Source: JBAXXL01 sp038206725
Lineage (GTDB): Bacteria; Bacteroidota; Ignavibacteria; Kapaibacteriales; UBA2268
DNA length: 64,000 nt
Direction: 5' to 3'
NCBI GenBank assembly: GCA_038206725.1
Contig: JBBRAO010000014.1
Coordinates: forward strand, 6,764 to 70,763
A program made the position numbers and the translations under genes. Below, in pieces: positions 45,469 to 55,862 of the stretch. Position 1 is the first letter of the stretch, and the number at the start of each line of letters is the position of its first letter. Below the pieces are notes generated by a model. That model worked only from the letters and a program-made list of their open reading frames with translations. It ran no database searches and was not told the origin of the DNA.

Positions 45469-45834
45469 AGATACTGTTTAATAATTTTCAAAAAAATAAG
45501 GACGTAAAAATGAGTAACATTATTATAAACGTTAGAGAATTGAAATTGTCGTCGAGTTTGAATTTGCTTTTGGGATGTTCTAAGAATTCAATTTTGGGCA
45601 TAAAAAAAACTGCTGTTACAACGTTAGGTGGTTCATTGTGGAGAAAGGAGTTCAGGAAGGGTTGCAACAGCAGCATAATTTATACTAAAATTTTCATTTT
45701 CTTGTAAAGAACTAATTCAAAAATACAAAATAAATTTTACAATCCAAATTAATTTTTGTTAATTTATACAAAAAAATAATATATTTTTAAATTTCTATAA
45801 AAAGTTAGTAATATCTTAAAAATATTTCAAAGTA
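45469..45834. other. Gene-free stretch between gyrA and nuoF, with a hairpin
   Basis: No convincing gene; short frames on both strands over 45488-45707 are antiparallel shadows of each other. A long hairpin (45610-45673) lies in the middle. The 45690-45834 part next to gyrA is very AT-rich. Confidence 0.5.
45602..45673 (-). terminator. Possible gyrA terminator (long-loop hairpin)
   Basis: CTGCTGTTACAAC (45610-45622) pairs with GTTGCAACAGCAG (45661-45673) with one mismatch, and read leftward is followed by eight T's. The loop is 38 nt, which is long for a simple terminator, so it could instead be a leader element of nuoF. Confidence 0.42.
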
Positions 45835-48348
45835 CTATTCTAAAATTGTTTCTTGGAGACCTTCATTTGGGTCGTGGATGTAGCCTTCTTCGTCCTCATC
45901 ATCGATTAAACGATCATCTTCAGGTTCTCTTGTAACAGTAGTAATGTCGGCAATTGTATCCCCGTCATCCAAACGAATCAAGCGAACACCTTGGGTATTA
46001 CGACCGATTGTACGTATTTCTTCGACTGCTTGGCGAATAAGAATACCATTAGTTGTCATAACAACTAAATCTTCGGTATCGGTTGTGGATAGTAAGCCGA
46101 TGATATTACCTGTTTTTGCAGTAATATTCATAGAAATTACACCTTTAGCACCGCGTTTAGTCAAACGGAAGTCTTCATACTTGGTACGTTTTCCATAACC
46201 TTTTTCACCAACAACAATTACTTGTGTATCGGATCTATCAATAACTATCATTGAAATCACAACGTCATCTTTAGCTAAACTTATGCCTCTCACACCAGCG
46301 GCTGTACGTCCCATAGGGCGTACGTCGGTTTCGCGGAATCTACAAGCCAAACCTTTTTGAGATCCTAAAATAATATCACATTTTCCATCCGTTAAGCGAG
46401 TAGCAATCAAGCTATCATCATCGGTCAAATTTATTGCAATGATACCTGTAGATCGTACATTAGCGAAAGAACTCAATTCGACTTTTTTAATTGTACCTCG
46501 TTTCGTTGCCATAACTACATAGTATTCATTTTCGTAATCCTTAACCGACAAATATGATGTAACGCGTTCATCTTGTTGCATACTTATAACATTAGGCATC
46601 GCTCTACCTTTAGCGTTTCGGCTACCTTCGGGTATGTCGTAAACTTTTATACGGTAAACTCTGCCTTTATCGGTGAAGCATAGCAAATAATGATGTGTTG
46701 ATGCTTGAAATACCACTTCTACGAAATCATCGTTATATGTACCGGAGCCGCTAATACCTCGTCCGCCTTTTCTTTGGCGGCGATAATTCGTCATAGCGGT
46801 ACGCTTGATGAAACCTTTGTGCGATATTGATACAATGACTTCTTCGTCGGCAATAAAATCTTCGACACTATATTCGTGATCGTCTCTAACTATTTCGGTT
46901 CTTCGAGCATCGCCGAATTTATCGCTTAATTCTTCCAGTTCATCGGAAATAATATTTAACTGAAGTTCTTTGCTTGCCAAAATTGCTTTATATTCTTTGA
47001 TTTTTTCAAGTAATTCATCATACTCAGCTTGAAGTTTAGCGCGTTCCAATCCGGTTAAGCGTTGTAAACGCATTTCCAAAATGGCTTTTGCTTGTATTTC
47101 GGATAGAGAAAAGCGTTCTTGTAAATTTATGGACGCTATGCTTGTATCCTTTGAAGCACGAATTACCTTTATTACTTCATCAATATTATCAAGAGCTATT
47201 AATAAACCTTCTAATATATGAGCTCTTCTTTCGGCGGCTTTTAAATCGAAATGAGTGCGGCGGACAATTACTTCGTTACGATGCTCAATGAAATACTTCA
47301 TCATTTGATTTAAAGTTAGAACTTGCGGTCTATTTTTTACCAAAGCGAGCATATTCACGCCGAATGTAACCTGCATTTGAGTATGCTTGTATAAATTATT
47401 TAGGACAACATCCGAAGTCGCGTCTCTTTTTAATTCAATAACAACACGGATACCTTCACGGTCACTTTCATCTCTAAGCCCCGATATGCCTTCAATTAGT
47501 TTTTGGTTAACTAATTCGGATATCTTTTCGATCAAAGCCGCTTTATTAACTTGATAAGGCATTTCACTAATAATAATGGATTGCTTACCCGATTTTCTAT
47601 TTTCTTCGATTTTGACTCTAGCACGAACTTTTATTTTACCCCTACCGGTTAGATATCCTTCCTTTACTCCTTGATAGCCAAATATTATACCACCAGTCGG
47701 AAAATCCGGCGCGGGTACATATTGTAAAAGCTCCTCGTTAGTAATATTTGGATTTTCGATATAAGCTTTTAAACCGGCTACAATTTCTCTCAAATTATGA
47801 GGTGGTATGTTGGTCGCCATACCAACGGCAATACCGCTGGCGCCATTAATCAATAAAGTTGGTAGTACCGATGGCAATACGCTTGGTTCTTGAAGTGAAT
47901 CATCGAAGTTCGGTTGAAAATCAACAGTATCTTTATCTATATCTCGTAAAGTATGAATAGCAATTTTATCGAGTCTTGTTTCAGTATAACGCATTGCGGC
48001 GGCGGGATCATTATCAATAGAGCCAAAGTTACCTTGCCCGTCAACCAATGGGTAGCGCAATGACCAATCTTGAGCCATACGGACCATAGCTTCATAAACG
48101 GATGAATCACCGTGCGGGTGATATTTACCCAAAACCTCACCGACTAAACGGGCGGATTTCTTGTACGGGCGGTTTGGAAGTAAACCTAATTCACTCATCG
48201 CATATAAGATTCTACGATGAACAGGTTTTAATCCGTCGCGTACGTCCGGAAGAGCACGAGATACGATAACCGACATCGAATAATCGAGATACGATTTCTT
48301 TAACTCATCTACTAAACCGGTTTGTATAATTTGTTCTTTTGCAAACAT
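45835..48348 (-). CDS. gyrA: DNA gyrase subunit A
   Basis: An 837-residue type II topoisomerase subunit. It has SRALPDVRDGLKPVHRR near the N-terminus and the catalytic tyrosine in AAAMRYTETRL (Y121). The quinolone-determining region HPHGDSSVYEAMVRMAQ has serine at the Ser83 position. The GyrA-box QRKGGRG near residue 535 separates gyrase from ParC. The C-terminal beta-pinwheel has about six blades, and the tail is acidic (EPEDDRLIDDEDEEG). With GyrB it introduces negative supercoils. Full length and intact, which argues that the read quality of the surrounding sequence is good. Confidence 0.97.
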   Translation of the reverse strand: MFAKEQIIQTGLVDELKKSYLDYSMSVIVSRALPDVRDGLKPVHRRILYAMSELGLLPNRPYKKSARLVGEVLGKYHPHGDSSVYEAMVRMAQDWSLRYPLVDGQGNFGSIDNDPAAAMRYTETRLDKIAIHTLRDIDKDTVDFQPNFDDSLQEPSVLPSVLPTLLINGASGIAVGMATNIPPHNLREIVAGLKAYIENPNITNEELLQYVPAPDFPTGGIIFGYQGVKEGYLTGRGKIKVRARVKIEENRKSGKQSIIISEMPYQVNKAALIEKISELVNQKLIEGISGLRDESDREGIRVVIELKRDATSDVVLNNLYKHTQMQVTFGVNMLALVKNRPQVLTLNQMMKYFIEHRNEVIVRRTHFDLKAAERRAHILEGLLIALDNIDEVIKVIRASKDTSIASINLQERFSLSEIQAKAILEMRLQRLTGLERAKLQAEYDELLEKIKEYKAILASKELQLNIISDELEELSDKFGDARRTEIVRDDHEYSVEDFIADEEVIVSISHKGFIKRTAMTNYRRQRKGGRGISGSGTYNDDFVEVVFQASTHHYLLCFTDKGRVYRIKVYDIPEGSRNAKGRAMPNVISMQQDERVTSYLSVKDYENEYYVVMATKRGTIKKVELSSFANVRSTGIIAINLTDDDSLIATRLTDGKCDIILGSQKGLACRFRETDVRPMGRTAAGVRGISLAKDDVVISMIVIDRSDTQVIVVGEKGYGKRTKYEDFRLTKRGAKGVISMNITAKTGNIIGLLSTTDTEDLVVMTTNGILIRQAVEEIRTIGRNTQGVRLIRLDDGDTIADITTVTREPEDDRLIDDEDEEGYIHDPNEGLQETILE

Positions 48349-48546
48349 TAAAAATTCTCTTTCTTATTAAATAAGACTTACAAAAATAACAAATTTTCAG
48401 CACTTTTTGGGTATTAATTTTCCACATTTTATAGGTAATATAGAAATTTTAAAAATAAATATGTTGAGAAATTGGCGTGAAAATTGTTGTTTTTAGTATG
48501 AATTCTGGTTAATTTTGCTTAATAATAATAACTAAAAAGGCAAAAA

Positions 48547-51500
48547 ATGAAAAAAATATATATTTTTATTGCTCTGCTAATTGCTATAAACTCTCTAAGT
48601 GCTAAGGATATTTATATTTTTGGGACGAAGGCAACCATCTATCCGGTAATCAAAATGGATCTGATGGCTTTCGATGATGAGTATAATTTGATTAATATTT
48701 CCAATCCGAGCGAAGTGGAAATTAGCGATAATGGAGCTTTAATGACAATTATTCGCGGTGAAAATAAATCATTACCAATAAATGATCCTGCAGTTGTATT
48801 TCTTTTTGATTTAAGTTTGGATGTAAAAGGCGGTACCAAATCGCATTTTGTATTCGCGAAAGATATCATTAAAAACATATCAACTCGACTAATTGAGGCA
48901 GGATTGAATACCGCTCTATGTTCTTATGATTATATGAGCTATATGAATATGGATTATACAACAGATTTAGATTCTTTGAATTTGGCTATTGACAGTATGA
49001 AATCGCAAGAGATTTCTTATTTCGAACGCGGTTTGAATCAAGGATTTACATCGGCATTTTCGATTGCGGGTGTTTCAAAATCGAAGAAGATTGTTGTATT
49101 GATAACTGATGGTTATAGTGATATTAATGTTAATCAGATTATTGCTCAAGCTAATCAGGAGGATATCACTCTCTATATTTTAAATTTGAGTAGAGAGAAT
49201 ATTAAGTCTTATAACGACCTATGCCAATCGACCGCTGGATATATAGTTAACACTACCGATGTTCAAAACCCCGATTTGATGTCATCGGTTTTATACCATC
49301 TAATTAAGGGATATAGGCCTTATTCTGTTGATTACAATGCTAATTATGCTTGCGATAATAAACATACCGGTACTGTTAACTTAAAAAATGATACAAAAAA
49401 ACAAAACTTTTCTTACACCGAAACAAATGAAGCAAAACCATATTTGGAATCAAAACCAAAATATATAGGCTTCAGTGCTGTTGATATAGGCGAAGAAAAG
49501 CAAATTGATGTTAAGATTATTGCTCACGACGGCGATATATATATTAGAAAAATTGAAATAATCAAAGGTGATAATATTAATATTCCTCCATCGGGGGATA
49601 AATTAAATATAGTTGCCGGAGGTGCGGGCGGATTTTTACTTCTAAACGGGCAATCTCACACTGTTTCAATTAAATATAAACCAACAAATTTTCAAAAAGA
49701 CAGTGCTTTAATTTACACTCAATTAATGATTGACGCCGACGCCTGTTACGGAAAAGAGATACCAATTACAGCAGGTTTCCCTTCGAAAGGACCTATCGGA
49801 AAAAGAACAATCGATTTGGTTTATCCTTATAAAGGTAAAAAACTTTTTGCCGGTGATTCAGTCAACATTTCTTGGAAAGGGCTATTACCCGAAGATATGG
49901 TGCATATAGCATTTTCATCAACTAACGGTAAAACTTGGGATACGATATTTAATATTTATGGAAAGTATAATACATTAAATTCTACGATTTATCATCGATG
50001 GTTTGTCGCAGATACCGCTTCCGATTCCTGCTTATTTAAAATCATTCAACTTTGGCCTAATCACTTAGGAAAAACCATTGTTCTAAGGCACGACGACGAA
50101 GTAAACACAGCATTTTTCAGTCACGATATGCTGAACAAAATGGTTGTAACTTCCTCGAATGATAAAACTATACGTGTATGGAATTCAGATAATGGACAAG
50201 AAATAAGACGATTTGAAGGTCATACCGCCGCTGTAAATTATGCTGAATTTTCGTTGGATGACAAATATATCATTTCAGCGGGTGATGATATGAAGGCTAT
50301 TCTGTGGGATGTTCAAACGGGGGATTCAATAACCGAATTCCGGCACGATTCGCGTGTATCTTGTGCGAAATTTACCAGAGACGGCAAATACATAGTAACA
50401 TCCGGGCACGATGGATATGTAAAGGTATGGGATAGAACCACATTCAAACTTTACCGATCACGAAAATACATTGACCCAACCAATCCTGATTACAGGCAAT
50501 ACGTTTATCATTTTGATATTCATCCTATTTATCAAACCCGAATTTTATCTTCTAATTCTTTAGGTAAAGTTTCAATATGGGATTTTGAACAAAATAAAGA
50601 TTTAACAGAAATTGATATTAAAAAGGAATTTAATAAACCAGAGATTTTCCAGATACCGCATTGCGCTTTTAACGAAAAGGGTGATTTAATCGCTATTACA
50701 ACTGCTCTCACTGATCATAACGTTTGCGTTTGGAATTATGTATCAGCTGATAATACTGCTACATATCGCTACAGTTTAGATACAGCGGTTACAAACGCGG
50801 CTAATTCGGCGTTATTCCAATATACCGATAAATATGGTGAGATGTTATTGATATCCTGCGGTTCGAACAAAACATTGATTTGGGATGCCCTGAATAATAA
50901 AATTCATAACTTTTTCCAATATATCAAACCTGAACATACGGGTGCAGTAACAACAAGTATTTTTAATTTTGATACTAAAGTTCTTCTAACCGCAAGTATG
51001 GATAATACCGCTCGATTATGGAACTTAGATCAAAACTCAATTCAAGTGGATACCTCGGATTATTTCTCTATTGGGTATCCGGAGTTATACGGAAAGAAAG
51101 TTAATTTTGATTATATGGCTCTCAATTTCAAAAGGGATACGGTAATTCCCGCTATGATTACTAATACTTCAAAAGCGAGGATTACGATAAGCGGTGTTAA
51201 TTTGAGCGGACCTGCGAAGGATGAATTTGCAGTCTTGAGGGATAATCCGAATGCCGGATTTGATTTGGATTCAGCGGAGACAAAACTCTTCGAAGTTCGT
51301 TTCGCTCCTGTTTCCTTGGGGGACAAGGAGTGCAAAATCAATTTTACGTTAAAGAGTAATGTTCCACAAGCGGCTTTTGACAGAGGCGATGCTAAGGAAA
51401 CTTATAGCTTCGATTTCATAGGTAATTCTTATCAACGAGAATTGGTTCCAACTGAAGAGTTCTTGGACTTTGGACAAATAGAATTGGGCGATGTTTTTGA

Positions 51501-52476
51501 TATAGAAAAATTCGTTATGATTGAAAACAAAAGTCCAAAAGATATTACTATTAGCAAAATATATATTGACGGATATCCAAACGATGACAGCTTGAAAACA
51601 GCTGACTTTAAAATTTTAGATAACGGCGTAACCAAATTGCCTTATGTTTTACCTGCGGGCGGCAAACTACCTATTAAACTCAGGTTTATCCCTTTAAATT
51701 TAGGACGTAAAAATGCTCAACTGCACTATACGCATAATGGTAGCTTTGGTGAAGCAAAAATCAATTTATATGGCGAATGTGTAAAATCAGTATTGGATTC
51801 AATTACAATTGCTTTAAATAATATCTCCGCAAAACCCGGGGATAGAATTAAAGTACCGATTTATGCTGTAAACGCATATATTGAGAAAGCTTATGAGAAT
51901 ATTACAGGATTTACCGGTTATTTGAAGTTTAACCCAACAATGTTAGCTCCTATTGGAACATTTGAATTCGATACAATTGTAGGAAATTGGCGCACCTTGA
52001 AGTTGAATTTACCAAAAGATACTGATTCAAATAAAGTTCTAACATATCTCGAGTTTGATGTTGGATTAGGTAACGATACCGTATCGCCTCTATTATTGGA
52101 GCATTTTGCACCTGTTGGCAGAGCAAAGGTCAAGGTAAGAGAGCGTTCAGCCAAATTCACATTGAACGGTGTGTGTTTGCAAGGCAAAGATCCACGATTA
52201 CTTGATCTAACGGGTAGGGTGGAGTTATTGCAAAATACACCAAATCCGATAATTTCCCAATCCATAATAAACTACGAATTGATAGAAGATGGACGGACTA
52301 AGCTATATATTACAGACATAAGCGGTCGAACCGTTCGAGTAATTGAAGATAGAGAAATGAAAAAAGGCAAACACACAGCAAATATAAACGCTGAAGAATT
52401 TAGTAGTGGGAAGTATTTCTATATTTTAGAAACACCTTCCAGAAAATTAACAAAGAGTTTTGAGGTAACTAAGTAA
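48547..52476 (+). CDS. Large T9SS cargo protein with VWA-like, WD40 and choice-of-anchor-D domains
   Basis: A 1309-residue secreted protein: signal peptide MKKIYIFIALLIAINSLSA. A von Willebrand A-like domain (about 75-260) is centred on VVFLFDLSLDVKGG, with VVLITDGYSD as the second MIDAS part. An Ig-like module follows (LVYPYKGKKLFAGDSVNISW, about 420-510), then a WD40 propeller (about 515-850, e.g. DKTIRVWNSDNGQEIRRFEGH), choice-of-anchor-D domains (about 870-1090), a cohesin-like domain (about 1095-1190) and a T9SS type A sorting domain (QNTPNPIISQS...). The MIDAS DxSxS is altered to DLSLD, so metal binding may be lost. It shares architecture with 25260-28862 and 55863-59702. It is separated from hisS by 6 bp, possibly cotranscribed. 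Confidence 0.85.
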   Translation: MKKIYIFIALLIAINSLSAKDIYIFGTKATIYPVIKMDLMAFDDEYNLINISNPSEVEISDNGALMTIIRGENKSLPINDPAVVFLFDLSLDVKGGTKSHFVFAKDIIKNISTRLIEAGLNTALCSYDYMSYMNMDYTTDLDSLNLAIDSMKSQEISYFERGLNQGFTSAFSIAGVSKSKKIVVLITDGYSDINVNQIIAQANQEDITLYILNLSRENIKSYNDLCQSTAGYIVNTTDVQNPDLMSSVLYHLIKGYRPYSVDYNANYACDNKHTGTVNLKNDTKKQNFSYTETNEAKPYLESKPKYIGFSAVDIGEEKQIDVKIIAHDGDIYIRKIEIIKGDNINIPPSGDKLNIVAGGAGGFLLLNGQSHTVSIKYKPTNFQKDSALIYTQLMIDADACYGKEIPITAGFPSKGPIGKRTIDLVYPYKGKKLFAGDSVNISWKGLLPEDMVHIAFSSTNGKTWDTIFNIYGKYNTLNSTIYHRWFVADTASDSCLFKIIQLWPNHLGKTIVLRHDDEVNTAFFSHDMLNKMVVTSSNDKTIRVWNSDNGQEIRRFEGHTAAVNYAEFSLDDKYIISAGDDMKAILWDVQTGDSITEFRHDSRVSCAKFTRDGKYIVTSGHDGYVKVWDRTTFKLYRSRKYIDPTNPDYRQYVYHFDIHPIYQTRILSSNSLGKVSIWDFEQNKDLTEIDIKKEFNKPEIFQIPHCAFNEKGDLIAITTALTDHNVCVWNYVSADNTATYRYSLDTAVTNAANSALFQYTDKYGEMLLISCGSNKTLIWDALNNKIHNFFQYIKPEHTGAVTTSIFNFDTKVLLTASMDNTARLWNLDQNSIQVDTSDYFSIGYPELYGKKVNFDYMALNFKRDTVIPAMITNTSKARITISGVNLSGPAKDEFAVLRDNPNAGFDLDSAETKLFEVRFAPVSLGDKECKINFTLKSNVPQAAFDRGDAKETYSFDFIGNSYQRELVPTEEFLDFGQIELGDVFDIEKFVMIENKSPKDITISKIYIDGYPNDDSLKTADFKILDNGVTKLPYVLPAGGKLPIKLRFIPLNLGRKNAQLHYTHNGSFGEAKINLYGECVKSVLDSITIALNNISAKPGDRIKVPIYAVNAYIEKAYENITGFTGYLKFNPTMLAPIGTFEFDTIVGNWRTLKLNLPKDTDSNKVLTYLEFDVGLGNDTVSPLLLEHFAPVGRAKVKVRERSAKFTLNGVCLQGKDPRLLDLTGRVELLQNTPNPIISQSIINYELIEDGRTKLYITDISGRTVRVIEDREMKKGKHTANINAEEFSSGKYFYILETPSRKLTKSFEVTK

Positions 52477-52482
52477 TAAACT

Positions 52483-53730
52483 ATGATTAAAGCAGTTAAA
52501 GGAACTAAGGATTTACTTCCGGAGGATTTATTCCGTTGGCATTTTGCTGAAGAAAAATTCCGAGAAGTAACTAGAAGCTATGGCTATAATGAATTGAGAA
52601 CACCTATTTTCGAAAATACCGGTGTGTTTTCGCGTAGTATCGGTGAAGAATCGGACATTGTAAATAAAGAAATGTACACTTTTAAAGATAAAGGAGATGA
52701 AAGCATTACTCTGCGTCCTGAAATGACAGCCGCATTGGTCCGTGCTTGTGTTGAACATAATCTTACACGTGAGCATTCATTATTGAGATTGTGGTATTTC
52801 GGACCTTTTTTCCGTTACGAAAGACCGCAAAAAGGAAGACAACGCCAGTTCCATCAATTCGGTGTAGAATGTTTGGGTTCGCCTTTAGCGTCAGCTGATG
52901 CAGAAGTTATTATGTTAGCCGATAGGTTAATCAAATCCTTGGGTGTTACTCAGTATAAACTGTTGTTGAATACTTTGGGTACTGACGAAACCAGAGATGC
53001 CTATAGAAAAGCTTTAATAGAATACCTCGAATCGGTAAAAGATCATTTGAGCGAAGACAGCAAACGCCGAATGCTCACAAATCCATTGCGTGTTTTGGAT
53101 TCGAAAGAGAAAAATGATATTGAAGCCGTTGCTAAAGCACCAATAATTTTAGATTTTCTTGACGATGCAAGCAAGGCGCATTTTGAAAATGTCAAGGCGA
53201 TTTTGGACAAGTTTGGAATAAATTACGAAGTCAATCCATTTATTGTACGCGGCTTGGATTATTACAACCACACAATATTTGAATTCCGCTCCGATTCTCT
53301 TGGCTCGCAGGATTCTTTTGGAGGTGGCGGACGCTATGATAAGTTATTTGAACAACTGGGTGGGGCATCTACACCAGCTGTAGGTTTTGCTATGGGTGTG
53401 GAACGTTTACTCATTATGCTTGAATCCATTAATCAGTTCGAATTGAAAAGCTACGATACAGATATTTACGTCATTACTTACGACGATTCGCAATATTCCT
53501 ATGGCTTAGAAGTGGCTGAATTGTTACGAGATAAGGGTTGTAGCGTATTAAACGATGTTAAGCAAAGGAAATTCAAAACTCAGTTCAAAGAAGCCGATAA
53601 GTATAAATCACGCTATGCTTTGATTATTGGCGAGGATGAAATGTTAAATAACCAAGTAACCATTAAAAATATGGCTACAGGTGAACAAAATAAAATTAGT
53701 TTGAATGAATTAACAAACTATAAATTCTAA
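52483..53730 (+). CDS. hisS: Histidyl-tRNA synthetase
   Basis: A 415-residue class II aminoacyl-tRNA synthetase. It has motif 1 around AEEKFREVTRSYGYNELRTPIFE, motif 2 GPFFRYERPQKGRQRQFHQFGVE (the R-x-E of ATP binding), the histidine-specific RGLDYYNHTIFEF signature, motif 3 PAVGFAMGVERL, and a C-terminal anticodon-binding domain. It charges tRNA-His in the cytoplasm. The ATG lies 6 bp after the stop of a surface-protein gene and 26 bp before a histidine kinase gene, so the group may form one transcript despite unrelated functions. Complete and standard in length. Confidence 0.97.
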   Translation: MIKAVKGTKDLLPEDLFRWHFAEEKFREVTRSYGYNELRTPIFENTGVFSRSIGEESDIVNKEMYTFKDKGDESITLRPEMTAALVRACVEHNLTREHSLLRLWYFGPFFRYERPQKGRQRQFHQFGVECLGSPLASADAEVIMLADRLIKSLGVTQYKLLLNTLGTDETRDAYRKALIEYLESVKDHLSEDSKRRMLTNPLRVLDSKEKNDIEAVAKAPIILDFLDDASKAHFENVKAILDKFGINYEVNPFIVRGLDYYNHTIFEFRSDSLGSQDSFGGGGRYDKLFEQLGGASTPAVGFAMGVERLLIMLESINQFELKSYDTDIYVITYDDSQYSYGLEVAELLRDKGCSVLNDVKQRKFKTQFKEADKYKSRYALIIGEDEMLNNQVTIKNMATGEQNKISLNELTNYKF

Positions 53731-53756
53731 TAACTTTCACTTTTTGAGATGGTATA

Positions 53757-54998
53757 ATGAAGAAGAATGTGACAAAAGCTGTATTATTTATCATTGCGTT
53801 TGCATTAATAGTCGGATCATTGCTTACTACATATAATCTTTCAAATACTATACAGCAAAGAGAAAAAAACGTATTAGAATTATACGCTAATATTTACGAG
53901 TATTATTTCAAAAATATATTCAATGATTTAGGTTCCGAAGGATCCCAAAATTCCGACATTCTGCTCCTCTTAATTGACGATATTACGCCGAAGATTGATA
54001 ATCCTTTCATATTTACCGATGAAAACGATTTACCATTAGAACCCTATGATATATGGTCTGTAAATGTTGGTTTGGAAAAGATCAAAAAACAGGACCAAAA
54101 GAAGTATATGCTGGATTATGTAGCCAAAATGAAGCGTACTTATGAACCATTCTTGGTTAAAGACGGCGCATCGGATTCCGCAAAAGTCATCCAAAAACTT
54201 TATTACTATCATTCCTCGCTTGTCGATAGGCTTCGCTGGTTCCCATTGGGCGCTTTGGTGATAATCTTGGGTATAATCTGGATTGGATATTTCGCGTTTA
54301 GTTACTTCAGAAAGAACGAAGAAAGCCGAGTTTGGGTGGGAATGGCAAAGGAAGCCGCTCATCAATTGGGAACACCGCTTTCGAGTATGATGGCTTGGGT
54401 TGAAATATTGAAGTATGGCAAAGACGACCCCGAGCAAATTGAAATGACGGCTATTGAAATGACAAAGGATATTGATAGGTTAAACACGATAGCTAAACGA
54501 TTTTCAAAAATAGGTTCAATGCCGGAGAAGGAAATTGTAAATTTAACCGAAGTTTTGGAAAATATCTGCCGTTATTTTGAAATGCGATTACCGCATTTGG
54601 GTAGAAAAATCGAAATCATTCGTGACTTAAATAAGGTTGTTGAAATACCAATTAATACCGAACTATTTGCTTGGGTTATAGAAAACTTGCTCAAAAATGC
54701 CGCTGAAGCAATCGAAGATGTCAACGGTACTGTTACTATAGAAATGGATTCCGCCACTAAGAACAAAGTAATTATCCATATTAAAGATAGTGGTAAAGGA
54801 ATGAGCAAATCTAATAAGGCGAAGGCCTTTAACGCGGGATTTACCACTAAGAAAAGAGGTTGGGGCTTAGGACTGACTCTTACGAAAAGGATAATTGAAG
54901 AATACCACGACGGTAAAATATATATTAAAGAAACTGCGATAGGTAAGGGTACCACATTTGTGATTGAGTTGCCAAATTCTGATAGGAAAATTAAATAA
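53757..54998 (+). CDS. Sensor histidine kinase
   Basis: A 413-residue membrane kinase. TM1 is at about 8-26, a roughly 130-residue periplasmic sensor without a recognisable family follows, and TM2 is at about 162-185. The HisKA dimerisation helix is AKEAAHQLGTPLSSMMAW, with the phosphorylated His at 202. The HATPase domain has N-box WVIENLLKNAAEAIED, G1 HIKDSGKGM and G2 KKRGWGLGLTLTKRIIEEYH. No HAMP or receiver domain. No response regulator is adjacent, so it is an orphan in this window; the HPt protein at 43367 could be on its pathway, but nothing shows that. It ends 1 bp before the scpB start. Confidence 0.92.
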   Translation: MKKNVTKAVLFIIAFALIVGSLLTTYNLSNTIQQREKNVLELYANIYEYYFKNIFNDLGSEGSQNSDILLLLIDDITPKIDNPFIFTDENDLPLEPYDIWSVNVGLEKIKKQDQKKYMLDYVAKMKRTYEPFLVKDGASDSAKVIQKLYYYHSSLVDRLRWFPLGALVIILGIIWIGYFAFSYFRKNEESRVWVGMAKEAAHQLGTPLSSMMAWVEILKYGKDDPEQIEMTAIEMTKDIDRLNTIAKRFSKIGSMPEKEIVNLTEVLENICRYFEMRLPHLGRKIEIIRDLNKVVEIPINTELFAWVIENLLKNAAEAIEDVNGTVTIEMDSATKNKVIIHIKDSGKGMSKSNKAKAFNAGFTTKKRGWGLGLTLTKRIIEEYHDGKIYIKETAIGKGTTFVIELPNSDRKIK

Positions 54999-54999
54999 G

Positions 55000-55737
55000 A
55001 TGAGTTATATTTTTAATGAGATGGAAAGAGCCGAGCAAAAAAGTATTCTGGAAACAATACTTTTTGTTTCGGACGAAACAGTTAATTGCAAATTCATAAA
55101 CACCATTTTCAACAGCTTGACAGGCGTTGAAGATGAAAATAGCGCTAATAGTATATCGGCAGTTTACTTAAGCGATTTGGTGGACGAAATAAACCAGGAA
55201 CTTTTCCAATCGAATAGACCCTATAAAGTAGTGAATTTCGCAGGTGGGTATCAGTTTGCCACTCGAGCAGAATGGGGAGAGCTAGTTTCAAAATTAATTC
55301 AATCCAAATCGAAACGAAGGCTGTCGCAAGCGGCGTTAGAAACTTTGGCGATAATTGCGTATAAACAACCTATTTCCAAACCGATAATAGACCAAATTCG
55401 TGGTGTAAGCACAAATGAAGTGGTTAATTCGCTAATAGAAAAAGGTTTTGTGAAATTTATGGGTAGGAGTGAGGCAATCGGCAAACCTATGCTTTACGGA
55501 ACCACAGACGAGTTCTTGAAACATTTTGGTTTGGTTTCGATTGATGAATTGCCTGCATTAAAAGAATTGGATGATATTGCTCAAGAACAGGAAGAAATAT
55601 ATCCTGAATCCGAAATTATAATTGACGTTAGCGACGAAACAAAATTCCAAAGTATCCAACAATCCGGTATAGCCCATATAGAGGAATATAACGAAAACGA
55701 AGAATTAGAAGATGTGCTAATAGAAAGAAGGGATTAG
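55000..55737 (+). CDS. scpB: Segregation and condensation protein B
   Basis: About 245 residues from the chosen start at 55000, MSYIFNEMERAEQKSILETILF. An earlier in-frame ATG at 54964 would overlap the kinase gene and is not preferred. Two winged-helix domains are visible: the N-terminal ILETILFVSDETV and the conserved RLSQAALETLAIIAYKQPISKPIIDQIRGVST block (about 107-138), which is the ScpB signature, followed by LIEKGFVKFMGRSEAIGKPMLYGTT. With ScpA it forms the kleisin complex on the SMC ATPase for chromosome folding. scpA is not in the window. The C-terminal extension of about 60 acidic residues is variable in the family. Confidence 0.93.
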   Translation: MSYIFNEMERAEQKSILETILFVSDETVNCKFINTIFNSLTGVEDENSANSISAVYLSDLVDEINQELFQSNRPYKVVNFAGGYQFATRAEWGELVSKLIQSKSKRRLSQAALETLAIIAYKQPISKPIIDQIRGVSTNEVVNSLIEKGFVKFMGRSEAIGKPMLYGTTDEFLKHFGLVSIDELPALKELDDIAQEQEEIYPESEIIIDVSDETKFQSIQQSGIAHIEEYNENEELEDVLIERRD

Positions 55738-55862
55738 GAAATAGACGAATCGTTATTTTTGAATTGATAGGAATCCTACGTCAAGTAATTGAAAGTTAAA
55801 AATGCGAAGCCGTTTGTTAGATTAGATCTAGAATAATTCCCCGGTTCTTTTCTTTAAGAATT

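Noticed and set aside
45488..45707. Opposing small ORFs between gyrA and nuoF
   Set aside because: The two frames mirror each other and the rightward one covers a hairpin; neither resembles a known protein.
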